A stretch of 64,000 nt of DNA from Ephemerocybe angulata (taxonomy: Eukaryota > Basidiomycota > Agaricomycetes > Agaricales > Psathyrellaceae). Shown here one piece after another: positions 1 to 9,941 of the stretch. Below the pieces are notes generated by a model, which was not told where the DNA came from, did no database searches, and saw only the letters and a list, made by a program, of their open reading frames with translations. Made by a program: the position numbers and the translations under genes. Positions within the stretch are counted from its first letter, which is position 1. Every line of letters begins with the position of its first letter. The DNA lies in assembly GCA_013368325.1 (NCBI GenBank), contig JAACJK010000220.1:558001-622000 (forward strand), given 5' to 3'.

Positions 1-1132
1 CTTCCTAGAGTAAGATATTGAAGTGGAACTCCTTGACGCCTTCACTGTCCCTCCGTGTGGGTATTATCTCGGCCCCTGCTGCTATGCGGCCTACTGACTT
101 CAATCTTAGTTTCATCCTTTTACGTGGACAGCTCGAACGACAGACGCCCGTCGGCTGAGCAGAATCGCAACGCTCAGACTCGACCTTTCGAATTGCCTTG
201 AATGCCGTCCTTGATATCGGTGGCGCCAACAAAAGGGCAAATGGCCGGGACTTCTTTTTGTCTTCTACTCAGTTGGCCATTCAAGGCCATTCAGCGTCTT
301 TTTGTCTTTTTGTTTCTCGTGGGACGCTGACCCATATTCGTCCTGACATGTGATGCCAGTGGCAGTCGGCGGATGGGGATGATCATCATCGGCGCAATAT
401 GGGTTGGCCCACTTGAAGGGTCCACAGGAACGTAAATTCCTTCCCGGTTGCTTTACAACCCCGCTGCCACACACTTCTCATTTGCACGCTCACGCCTTCT
501 GAGATAACAATAAAACAATAAGAGACGGATCGTGCGCGGGAACGCTCTCTGTGCATGGCCGTTCGCATGCCTGCGAGCTCTCAGGTTCGATCTGTGTAGT
601 ATCGTCATCAAATATCCATACAATAACGAGGTGAATGAGGGCTGATGTACAAACGTTTCACACTGGTAATAATGAAACGAGAGGGCCTGTGAAGGTAAAA
701 GAAGAAGAAGTAAGAAGGCGAAGGGAAGAGGCGAAACGTTGGGCGAAGAATAGGCTGGGGTCGATGACATATCGCCCGGGCAGGTAAAGGGAAGATGGAA
801 AACAAAGGTAATAAAATAAGGGCCACACGTCCGCACGAATGCCGAACACGCGAAACCTAACAATACAGGGTCAAACCAAAGAAAACAGAGGAAGTGAAGT
901 AGTGCTGTATGAGACGCTAGTCGCCTCAAAGCAGCACATCGAAAAGAAAGGAGTGTGAGATTGATTGACCTGCTCGACGAGTCAAAAGGGGCGATAACAA
1001 GGAAGACTGCAAACACAAAAGGTCCCAAAAAGGCGAAGCGGGGAAACCATTGATGATGAGATTCGGGAGATATGAAGCGGTGGGGTCGGTGTCTGCGTTA
1101 CTGACGGGATATTCGATGGCGGATGGTTAGGT
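1..1132. other. No supported gene; left-edge intergenic stretch
   Basis: Open frames here are short, lack splice-linked partners and read as low-complexity or hydrophobic noise. One minus-strand frame (about 5-232) is open to a stop near the left edge and could be the last exon of a gene lying outside the window, but nothing in it is recognisable. The part next to the Clp1-like stop codon probably holds that gene's 3' untranslated region. Confidence 0.5.
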
Positions 1133-2084
1133 TTATGATGCTGCCTGGGGTGCAGCGAAGGATTGGAAGGACAGTGGCCGAACGTCTGTATCCCTCCCTC
1201 TGCCTTTGCTTCTACTCGACGGCTCCTTCAAGTTCTCCAAGTCCGCAAGCTCCTCCTCCAGATCCGATTCCGTCGACGAAGACATCCGGTCGTCGTCGTC
1301 CGAGTCGCTGTACGCGGTGTCTGAGTCCTCTGCCTCCTGCTCCTGCGCAGCGTTCCTTGCGGCCGCGGCGTCTAGCCATGTGCTGTACCACTTGGAGAGG
1401 AACAGCTTGATGTCGGCGGAGAGGCCAAGATACTCGACGTTGCGAGCGATGCCTTCCCACTGGATAACCCCGCGGTGGAGGCAGTCGGCGATGCGTGTGA
1501 GGTCGCCAAAATACATCCAGTGGACAAGGAGGTGGAAGGATGAGGGGTCGGGGAGGGGCAGGAAGAGGATGGGGTGATCAGGGGCGCTGGGCATCAGCCG
1601 TGGCTGGCGATCTGGTGGTACGCCGGTTGTCGAGCTAGACGCCGGGGGTGTTTGCGAGTACATGAGGTCGAGGGGGAGTGCACCACTGAAGAGACCGCGC
1701 AGGTATGTCGAGTGTGCAGATAGATAGTCCATGTGCAGTTCGAGGGAGAGTCGGGGTGCAGCGTTCAATGGTGGTTGGGTTGCGCGCCTGTTTCCCCCGC
1801 CCGAGTGCTCGAAGCTCACGGTGACGGAGTTGCTCGGCTCTCCGGGGAACTGCGTCTGCAGAGATTGCAAAGGATTGTTTTGAGCATGAGGGATAGGAAC
1901 GACTGGATGGCAGTCAGAGGCTGTGATATCTGGAAACCAATTAAGACTCACTGATAGTACAGTCGGCTGTCTCTGGCTTGTCCCAGTACTGGGCGCCCAG
2001 GGAGTGCAGCTGGTCGACGATATACTCGACGGGAACGTCAGACAGGGCGGGAGGAGGGAAGGGTTTGGGATTGAAGGACGGCAT
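1133..2084 (-). CDS. Clp1-like (clampless 1) candidate regulator
   Basis: Two exons (2084-1952 and 1902-1133) are joined by a 49-base intron with a GTGAGT donor, a CTGAC branch site and a CAG acceptor. The product is about 300 residues. The N-terminus has a DVPVEYIVDQL segment followed by ADCTII and VPIP. The middle, LSLELHMDYLSAHSTYLRGL and a later LVHWMYFGDL, looks like a degenerate BTB/POZ-like fold. The C-terminus is an acidic, serine-rich tail (DSDDDD) that is probably disordered. I link it to the basidiomycete Clp1 family from memory of the DVPxEYxxxxL opening. In Coprinopsis and Ustilago, Clp1 acts in clamp formation and dikaryon growth. A generic BTB-like protein is the alternative. 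The gene model is better supported than the name. Confidence 0.5.
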
Positions 2085-3724
2085 TAGGGAAGGAAAGGGA
2101 AAGGTATGCAGCGTCTCCTGCGAGACAGCGCCTTATACCTCCCATGGTCCCTGCAAGTTCTAATTGTTGTTCCCTTGCCTTTTCCGGCCACTCTTATTGT
2201 CTTCACTTTTGATCAGATCACAGCCCGATCTCCCCCACCCACACATCATTCTCGTCACAAATATGCCTTTGGTAAATTCTCGGATCCGTCCTTATTTCTC
2301 CAAAGAAAGTTGGGCGAAGGACCGTCCAGCGCAGGCGCGTTTTGCAAATCCAGGGGTTTTTCTGTGCAAAGCCTATTGTGTTTCGAGCTCTCTCCATCGC
2401 CTACTCATTCCATCGGAACATCCGTGCGCTCGCGCAGGGCACCTTGTATTCATACGTTCCTATGGATGCAGAGCGCAAGATAGTTGTACAGAAGGATCTT
2501 GTTGTAGATGACATGTCTGCCTTAGGCGCCCCGTGGAATTGGCGCGGTAACCTGGGAACTCGAGGCTCTTTACCGTGTTGTCGAACCGCATCTCATCCTC
2601 CTCCTTGTTCATTTATGGTCTAGAGTAGAAATTTACACAAGGACAATTGTCATTGCTCTCAAGCCGAAGTATAATGTATCTATGCTGCCTGTCCGATGTC
2701 ACTTCTGGTCCATCTACTGAGGCGGAGGTTACTGGGCTCTGGTTCCCATCCAAAGCCGCTGAATCGCCTCTAGATGCACAGATGAAGCAGCTTTACGAAA
2801 GGCCTCCTATCTAACCCGTCAGTAAGGAGCTTCCTGAAGAGAAACGATACGTAGGGGTGTCCTTAGATTGAGCTGGACGCTACCCTACGGATGGTAATTG
2901 TCCGCCAACTCTCCATTTCCTGGAGGAGGCCTTAACCTCGCGGAGAGCCGTTGCGCCGACGGTCGGAACTAAGGGCCAACCCTTGACCATAGGCGTGTGC
3001 CCTCTGTGTACTCGAGTAGAAATTCTGTGAAGCCTCGAGGACCGGCGTTTACTCATCATTGACCTTCACTGTTCATCGGCCGTCCCGATATTCAGCGAAG
3101 TGGGCGTAAGTGGCCACACCAAACGTTGCCCATCCTGCCAAGGCCAAGGCCCGACCACGTTTATCAAGATCGGTGCGCCAAGATACGCAGGAGCACATGT
3201 ATTCGTAGGCTCTTCTTACCATCTGCGAAGGCTCATCGTGTGGGGATGTGGGGAAAGCTACCACAACAGGGTAGGGCGGCGCAAGATGCTGACCATAATC
3301 TGCACTGCAGTGTATGTGTTTTATCACAGTCCAGCGCCCTCAGTCTCAGATTGAGCAGTATCTTCCGGGTTCGAGGCCAAACACACCGTTGTTGCCAAGT
3401 TGTTGCGCCCGGGAAAGGGGCGGAGGGCCCAAATGGGGAACTTGATGGCGGCTTTAGGCGCCGCGTGGGCATCATGGCGGCGATTCTTCTCTTCTCCAGG
3501 TCCGGGCACTGGGCAGCTGCCACCTTCCGTTCCTTCTCCTCCTCACCTTATTGTCTCTCTCGACATCCATCACTGTCCATCACACCGGCATACTCACCGT
3601 CTACGTTAACGCTTAACGTCGAAGCTTCCTTTGACGTTTAAGACGGGCGGTCCTGACCTTCAAGCCGTTCATCAAGTTCGATCTGTTACACTAGTCGCTC
3701 TGCCAGGTGTACCAAATCACCGTT
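2085..3724. other. 1.6-kb intergenic region between divergent genes
   Basis: This lies between the starts of the Clp1-like gene (minus) and DAD3 (plus), so it should contain both promoters. CT-rich stretches follow 2100 and 3520, as is common upstream of fungal starts. A minus-strand frame of 84 codons (3073-3327) and a plus-strand frame (3126-3641) are open, but neither shows a recognisable domain or convincing splice sites. I call no gene here. Confidence 0.5.
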
Positions 3725-4195
3725 ATGTCGACAACCCCGCCTTCCTCGAGCAGTCCAACCGTATCAAGCAGTCATGACATCTTCTCGGTCAACCCCTACG
3801 AGTCTCATCCGAATTTGAGTCCTGTCGAAGCTGAGGTCCTCTGGGAATACGCAAAGCTCGCGCAACACGTCAAGTCGGTAAGATAGCCGTCTTAACTTTC
3901 GAAAGCCCATGATTGAATGATGAATCTTCGTTGGTTGTTAGTTGTCTCAGAAGACGCGTGCTCTGCATGAAGAGCCCGATAAGACCATGCTGGCGCGTCT
4001 TAGGGTCCTGGAGAAGAAGATGGGGCTGGTTTTGACATTGGTGCGCCCACAACGCGTTGTTACCTACTGGCAATGTGTCTCCTAACAACCTCCGCGATCT
4101 AGTTCAAGGCCTCAGTATGGGGTGTCATCAACGACCAACCTGCACCAGAAACATACTACGACAGTTCAAACAACACTACGATCCAGCATCACTGA
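3725..4195 (+). CDS. DAD3: DASH complex subunit Dad3
   Basis: Three exons (3725-3877, 3942-4040, 4103-4195), all phase 0, give 114 residues. The N-terminus contains the family signature NPYESHPNLSPVEAEVLWEY, followed by KLAQHVK. The middle exon has LARLRVLEKKMGLVLTLF and the end has FKASVWGVI. Dad3 is a small subunit of the DASH/Dam1 ring that couples kinetochores to spindle microtubules in fungi; these motifs and the short length are typical. The start codon opens a Ser/Thr/Pro leader just before the conserved block. The stop lies 91 bp from the convergent ARPC1 stop, so their 3' ends probably overlap in transcript. Confidence 0.92.
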
Positions 4196-4286
4196 TATCC
4201 ACAAAACATTGCAATGTATTATTATGACCCAACTTGTATGTATTCGTATCCAGGCGTCTTTGCCCAATTACCATCAGCGCAGGCGT

Positions 4287-5750
4287 CTAGGCGAAGCTAG
4301 TAGCCCCCAAACGTGCTGTAATAGCGCTTACTTCGTTCGTATCCCAGATAACCAAGGTTCCATCCACACCCGTGGTGCTAACCTTGGTAACCTCCCCATT
4401 GACACCCTCATACGGCCTCACACTTGTGATGGTATTCTGATGAATAGTCGAGAGTTTCGTGTCGCTCTGTGCCACCCCTCCGGGGGACGACTGTCCGCGC
4501 GAATCCGCATTCTGGAAGGTGGCGAACGCACCGAGCTTGAGACGTCCAGGGGTCCCAGCTCCGAAGCCGGAGCCAGAACTGCTGCTAGACTTGGAGTCGT
4601 CGAGAGTCCCCGATTCGCGCCAGCCCTGCTCTGTGCCGGTAAAGACGAGGGGACGGCAGTCGTGGCCCGCAGCGACGATGGCGCTTTCGGAGGTCCAAGT
4701 CAAGGACACGAGGGGGAGGGATGGTAGGCGAATGCTGTAAATGGTAGGGCCGGTTGGGTATACGATGCTGATAGTGCTGTCGTGGCCTGAGAAGAATGTT
4801 AGGAACGGCCACTGGGTTGAGGGAGTATCTTGGCGTACTAGCGAAGGCCAGGGCATCTCCGGAAGGGGAGAAACCAACTGTGTGAACCCATCCACCGGAA
4901 GGGCTGCTATATTCACCACAAATAGTGTTGAAGGGAAGCTTAGACCCCCAAACCGTAGGAGCAGGCCTAGATAGATTCTGTAAGATAGGGGCCACCTGGT
5001 CCTGGGCAAATGGACGAACCTTTCATCAACTTCCTTAATGTACGCGGAGAAAACGCGAGCCTTGAGGTCAGCGCTTCCAGCAGCGAGGAGGACGTTGTTA
5101 GGGTGCCAATCCACGGAAAGCACGGTGGACCTGATGGGTTTCTTGAGCTGCTTCGCGACCCACCAGTTGTTCTCCTCGTCGAATGAGCAGATGGCGATAG
5201 CACTTTACCAAATATCAATAGTCTGCAACCATAGCTCAAAGAAGACATGGAAGATTGTCGTACCGAGCTCCGCTGGCCACAGCAAACTTGTCCTCCTTCG
5301 GACTCCACCGCACATGCGTCGCCGCCCGGTTGATGCGCAACAGCACCAGGGTGGGCTTCCAGACGAGCTTGCCGGTCTCAGGATCGGGCTTCTGCTCCCA
5401 AACGTAGGCGTTCCTGTCCTGCGAGGCGGTTACAATGCGGTTCGAATTGGGGGCCCAGTCGATGGAAGTGATGAGTTTGTCGTGCTGCGGAAGGGCGGCG
5501 GTGAGCATGGATAGATCGATGACGAGGAGGCGTATTCTTTATACCTCGGCCAGAGTCTCATTGAGCACCCATTCAGATCCCTTGCGGCTGAGGATCTGCG
5601 CGTCGTTGTTGTTGAGACTGACGCAGAGTTCTGTTGGGGCGATTAGATTGTCGATTCGTGGATTGGGTTGAGGGACATACGGCTGCGGTCGACGTTGAAC
5701 GCATGCGCCGTCACCGGTGCCTGCGAGAGAGGAAACACTTGAGGTGCCAT
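4287..5750 (-). CDS. ARC40: Arp2/3 complex subunit ARPC1 (WD40)
   Basis: Six exons (5750-5681, 5630-5545, 5484-5264, 5202-5020, 4966-4839, 4786-4287) sum to 1,188 nt, or 395 residues, with every junction in frame. The protein starts [19 protein letters not shown] and shows WD-type repeats: [57 protein letters not shown] and [15 protein letters not shown]. The segment [18 protein letters not shown], spliced across exons 4 and 5, is typical of ARPC1. It is the WD40 subunit that links Arp2/3 to nucleation-promoting factors in actin branching. The last exon carries a Ser/Gly-rich insert ([12 protein letters not shown]) before the C-terminal [11 protein letters not shown] block, close to the site of the exposed insert in other ARPC1 proteins. 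Confidence 0.93.
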
Positions 5751-6089
5751 GGCTGATTATTTGGGCAGTGTATTGGTGCAGAGGACTAGCAGTCTACTAC
5801 TGCGAAATCGAGAGATGGTAGTGGTATGAAGCCAAGATATGTTGCGATGTCATGCTTCCGAATTGGGTCCCAAGTAGCCGGTGTTCAAAGCCCCCCCGCA
5901 TCACACGGAAAACAAGAAATGATAGTCTGATTATGCAGCGGTATATTGCAGGTTGTGGTCGTGAGCATGTATAGCAATTATAAGTAGCAAGATGAAAGCG
6001 AGTGTTTTTCTAGATCTTCAGGTCGAATAGGTGATACAAGAGCTGCAATGCGATAATGTTCAATGGTTCTTCCTCCTGGTTTGAAGGGT
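5751..6089. other. Spacer between ARPC1 start and WC-2 stop
   Basis: Both neighbours are on the minus strand, so this 339-base stretch should hold the ARPC1 promoter and the WC-2 3' untranslated region. I see no open frame or repeat worth calling. Confidence 0.45.
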
Positions 6090-7431
6090 TCAGAAGTTCT
6101 TGTCCGAGCCAGGTGTGCTGCTACTGTCTTCTCCAGCCTCTTTGGCGGCCCCCGTTTCTGGATCGTCCTTGGGGCGGTTTTGTTTCGCCCATCTCAGCCC
6201 ACAGGCGTTGCACAGCGTCTTCGGTCCGAGAGGTCCCTGCAAACGGCGAGATTAGCGCACAAGAAGCCGGAGAGCGAACATCCATTGGCGCACCTTTCGC
6301 CACTCTGGCGAATCAGTGCGACCGCATGTAATGCACACATGCTGCTCCCCAAGAGATTTCTTTGCCTAAGCAACGGGAATTTAGTAGCGTTCTCCAGAAT
6401 TGGAACAGGGTCGGCTTACTTTTTTCTTCTTTGGTCCTTCTTCTGGGGCATCTTCCTCCGCTGTTGGGCTCCCTTTTGAAGAGTCGGGGGACGGCTGGTT
6501 CCCTGATGGCCCTGGCCCAGAGTCCGATCTCGCTTCTAATGGCTCTTCGCCCTCCTGTGGTTGGGCGGCAAGGTTTGATGAGGTGTAGAAAGAATTCGCC
6601 CCTTCGTTAGCGGCTTGAGATGCTGGAAGATGAGATATCAGCTATCTTTCATTGTAAATGATGGAAAGACCAACAGGCCAGTTCTTCAAGTAGTTCTGGC
6701 GTTGCTTCCGCACGAAAGCTCATCAGTCTCAATTCTAATTCCATTCGTTCCATCTCCAATGCAAGAAGCGCCTGGGGCCTTGTTATGGAGATTAGGCCAT
6801 GCGCAAAACCGCCGTATTAGGTTGAGTAGATTATTGACTCACGCTTCTGGTATCCGGTGCTTAGCATACAGGAAGACAACGGTGATTTTCGTCGACTCGC
6901 CAATCTCAACGGTTTTCGCGGATCCAACAAGCGAAACACGCGCCTCTTCCGAGTCGGTCCAGCTAACCGCCGAACGGTTTACTTTCATCCAGAGCTGCGT
7001 GTCAAGCGGAGTCCCCAGGAGGACCAAGCTATCCAGATCTCCGCGGAACCGGGCACCGTCTTCGTCTATGTATGCGCATTGGAATGCTTGATCAGGACGG
7101 TGGTTGGCTCACGTCAAACTCGAGGCATACCGTTCATATATTCTGTCAACTCCGAGTCGATGAGGTCTGCCTCTCTCCAGCCTAGCACCTCAGCAATGGC
7201 CGGGGCGCACCAGAGCACTGTCGATGTCGCTGCGTTGATAACGAACGCGACAGATTCCACTGTATCAGCTACCGCTAAGTCGGCCCATCGTTTCTTCTTG
7301 GTGAAGTCGAACTGGCCAGCAATTTTAGATGCAGAACTTGGTGGATCTGGCGGAAAATCAAAAGGCCCAGGCGTTTGCGATGGCAGACCGGACGCAGCCT
7401 GAGATGGTGGTCGTGGCGTTGAAGTCGACAT
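6090..7431 (-). CDS. WC-2-like PAS and GATA zinc-finger blue-light regulator
   Basis: Six exons (7431-7131, 7065-6843, 6778-6675, 6622-6420, 6365-6294, 6236-6090) give 349 residues in frame. After a Pro/Ser-rich leader, residues about 50-170 form a single PAS domain ([20 protein letters not shown], then [12 protein letters not shown]). A Glu-rich helix, an acidic Ser/Pro linker and a KKKK stretch follow. The C-terminus has one GATA finger, [15 protein letters not shown] to [12 protein letters not shown], with spacing C-X2-C-X18-C-X2-C as in White Collar proteins rather than the X17 loop of animal GATA factors. There is no LOV motif, so this is the WC-2 partner and not the WC-1 photoreceptor. 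It should pair with a WC-1 homologue elsewhere to control light-responsive genes and fruiting. The 3' exon-3 donor (GTTGGT) is weak but needed for the frame. Confidence 0.9.
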
Positions 7432-7568
7432 GGGCGTCTGAGTGCGAACGCGGATTCTATATTTAGACGCGAACTGGTAGGCCCCTATTTTGTGATGCCT
7501 GGCAGAAGCTGGGTGGGTCCCTCTTAGATCGCATTCGATAGACGTGTTATATAGGTACAGCGCAGACG

Positions 7569-9113
7569 CTAGATCGCACAATATCCACCATCTACCCTTA
7601 TCTCTGAGCCAGTCATGAATTTCGATGCATCGCTCGCCATGAAGACAACCGCCCCCTACAAAATCCGCAATCAAGGTCAGATTCAGAGAGGCGCTGATAT
7701 TGAATGCACGATACTTGCCGCAAGGTCTTCGGGATCCCCCATCTGCGTAGAAGGTACATTATATTAACATGTCGGTCCTTTGGAGGCGAAAGAACATGCG
7801 GCTCACCCTTTTCATGGGCGTCATCTTCTCCCAGGTATCCTGTCGGGCAGAAGCGTTCACAACGAACTCGAAACTAGGCCACAAATTGTGAAAAGTTACC
7901 TTGAGCTCCTTGTCTTCCTCGAGAATTGTTCGAGTCAGTTTGGTGAGCATGTATCCTGGGCTTGGTAGATCTGTTAGTTCGCATTACCAGGAAAAAGATG
8001 CTTTATAGCCACCTTAAACTATTGACGCGGATGTTGTGTGGTGCCCATTCGACCGCAAGGCTGGATGCCATGTGCTTTACCGCTAGAAGATCCCTTTGAG
8101 GATATTTAGGAGGATGAAAATAGGGGAGTATCGCACCTGCTTTTGAGGCGTTATACGGAGTTTGCAACTAGCTCAGACATGACCTCAGAGGGAGATGCGC
8201 CGCAGCGAGAACTAGAGATAGACGCACCTGGGGTACATTGACGATCTTGACGATCGGTTAGCGCACACTGGAGGGACATTCTTCCGAATAGAAAGGACCT
8301 ACATTCGCACTCATGCTGGCAACCAGGATGATTGAGCCACTCTTGCTCGGAATCATGCGTCTTGCGGCTTCTCGAGCCGTATAAAAGACACCATTCACGT
8401 TGATATCAAACAGTAGCTTATGCCTCTCTGTTGGATAGCTGCGGCGAAGATGTTAGCGCGGTCTCGGTCTCGGCCCAGGGGGAAAAAAGGCGCGTACTCC
8501 AAAGCAGAATAGTTCTCCACAATCCCTGCCGCCATGAACGGTGGTAATGTTAGCGCCACCTGAAGAGATCCGTAACCAGTCAGTGGACGGCATACCTGCC
8601 GATGCGACGACAACATCGATATGCCCGAAGGCATCTATGACGCTGTTCATCGCTGCAATAACATCGGCCTCTGAGGTGACGTTGCATGGCAGTCCAATGA
8701 CTTTGAGGTCTCCTTGCTTTATCCCCCAGCTCTCTAGCAGAAAAGAACGTTGGAGTGAGTATGAATTTCTTGACAAGAACAGGAACATACCAGCGGAATA
8801 ATCCAAGAGATCTTGCACCGCTTGATCCAACTCGCTAGCTCTCAGATCGAGCAACGCCAGTGTCGTGCATCCTCTAGATCTTTGTTTAGAGGCTGCGGGA
8901 TCATGCTCAACTGGATGATCAAGCTCACGATCCTATAAAGGCTCGACAGAACTCCAATCCGAGCCCTCTTGCCGCTCCAGTTACTACACAAACCTAGGAG
9001 GACAGGCCAAGTTATCGACTAGAATGGGGGACAATCAGCGGGTGAAGATGGCGCACCTTGTTCGCCAAAGAGAAGGAGTCAAGGGTCCGCGGCTTGAGAA
9101 GTGAATCTGTCAT
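7569..9113 (-). CDS. Short-chain dehydrogenase/reductase, 13 exons
   Basis: Thirteen small exons rebuild a classical SDR. The N-terminus MTDSLLKP leads to the NAD(P)-binding TGAARGLG motif. Later come GLPCNVTSEADV, an ASAG motif (usual NNAG), the catalytic serine in ILVASMSA, and YNASKA (YxxxK). The C-terminus is SPGYMLT, then MGDPEDLAGAVVFMASDA and IRVDGGY. It should reduce or oxidise a sugar, polyol or keto substrate in the cytosol; similar fungal enzymes include arabinitol/sorbose-type dehydrogenases, but the substrate cannot be read from sequence. One intron has a GC donor, and exons of 18, 24 and about 28 nt occur. The stop lies 137 bp upstream of the WC-2 start on the same strand. The family is clear; the substrate is unknown. 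Confidence 0.85.
7656..7718 (-). other. GC-AG intron in the SDR gene
   Basis: This 63-base intron begins GCAAGT and ends TTGTAG. Using it joins exon 12 (7742-7719, ending PEDLA) to exon 13 (starting GAVVF) in frame and restores the SDR C-terminus to VDGGY. The GT five bases further on (GCAA|GTATCG) would change frame and lose that C-terminus. GC donors with a following AAGT are the standard rare variant of major-class introns. Confidence 0.75.
8228..8245 (-). other. 18-nt micro-exon of the SDR gene
   Basis: This exon encodes only IVNVPQ. It is flanked by an AAG acceptor (GTCAAG) and a GTGCGT donor and is in phase 0 on both sides. It links the catalytic-serine exon (ending MSAN) to the short exon encoding LQTPYNASKA. 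Confidence 0.65.
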
Positions 9114-9941
9114 CTGGAAAATATCGCTGTTGAGGAGGTGAGGAGCTTAAAAACGATTGAGCTACCACTTTTAAGTTGGATCCGAGTTAGCTCCCGCACC
9201 ACGGTGTCAGTGTCATGTGGACCTTGTCCGTACATTATTACAGTGGACGGCTTCCCGCAGGAAATCTACTCGGAATTCAGGCAGCTTCGGTGGACTGAAT
9301 CACTGATGCCAGCGGCTCAGGCATTCATCCGTCGGCGTTCCCGCCCAGTATGGACTCAAAAACGCTTCCAAAGTGTCTATGGAGGCCCCTATCTTAGCCT
9401 ATCTTGCCCCTATCCTCCAGTATCCTCCCCTATTCCCCCCTTCCATAGACTAGAGAATCTATTGCAAGGCCCGTTTCCCCATTTTGCTCGCTTGACGCTC
9501 TTCCCCACACGGCCATCACGGCTTCCAGTCGATTTTTCCATTCTGTTGGTCGTCTACTTATTGCCCATAGATTTCCTGCTGGAAGTCGTCTGTAACGCGT
9601 CAGGAGCAATTGGTGTCTCTGGAAAGTGTTGGCTGTCTAGCAAAAAAGGATAGTTGTGTTGTAATCCAGTAATAATAATGCAACGGTGCTGAGAAGAGTG
9701 CAAAAATAGGCCAACTTGGAGGTTACATGCGCACTTGTCAAAGCGGCGGTGAAGTAGGTATAGAAAGACCAGATGAATCGATAGGGTATCTACGCTAAGT
9801 AGCCCGGGAATATACGTAAAATAACGTTACAGAAGGAACGGATCTGGTTTAGAGTCCAGCAATCATACTAGGAAAACAGATTACAAACAAATGACGGGAG
9901 AGGTAGGAGGGCAATAGGAACGAAAAAAAAACCAAGAGAAA
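9114..9941. other. Intergenic spacer with a C-rich repeated tract
   Basis: This lies between the SDR start and the kinesin stop. At about 9385-9445 an imperfect short repeat of CCCCTAT/CCTATC units occurs. The single open plus-strand frame here (171 codons, 9138-9653) overlaps this tract and shows no domain, so I leave it out. The SDR promoter is expected at the left side. Confidence 0.45.

Noticed and set aside
453..1028. Open minus-strand frame of 191 codons
   Set aside because: Composition is hydrophobic/low-complexity, no domain is visible, and overlapping frames are equally open; no splice sites extend it.
9138..9653. Plus-strand frame of 171 codons
   Set aside because: It overlaps a C-rich short repeat and has no domain or splice support.
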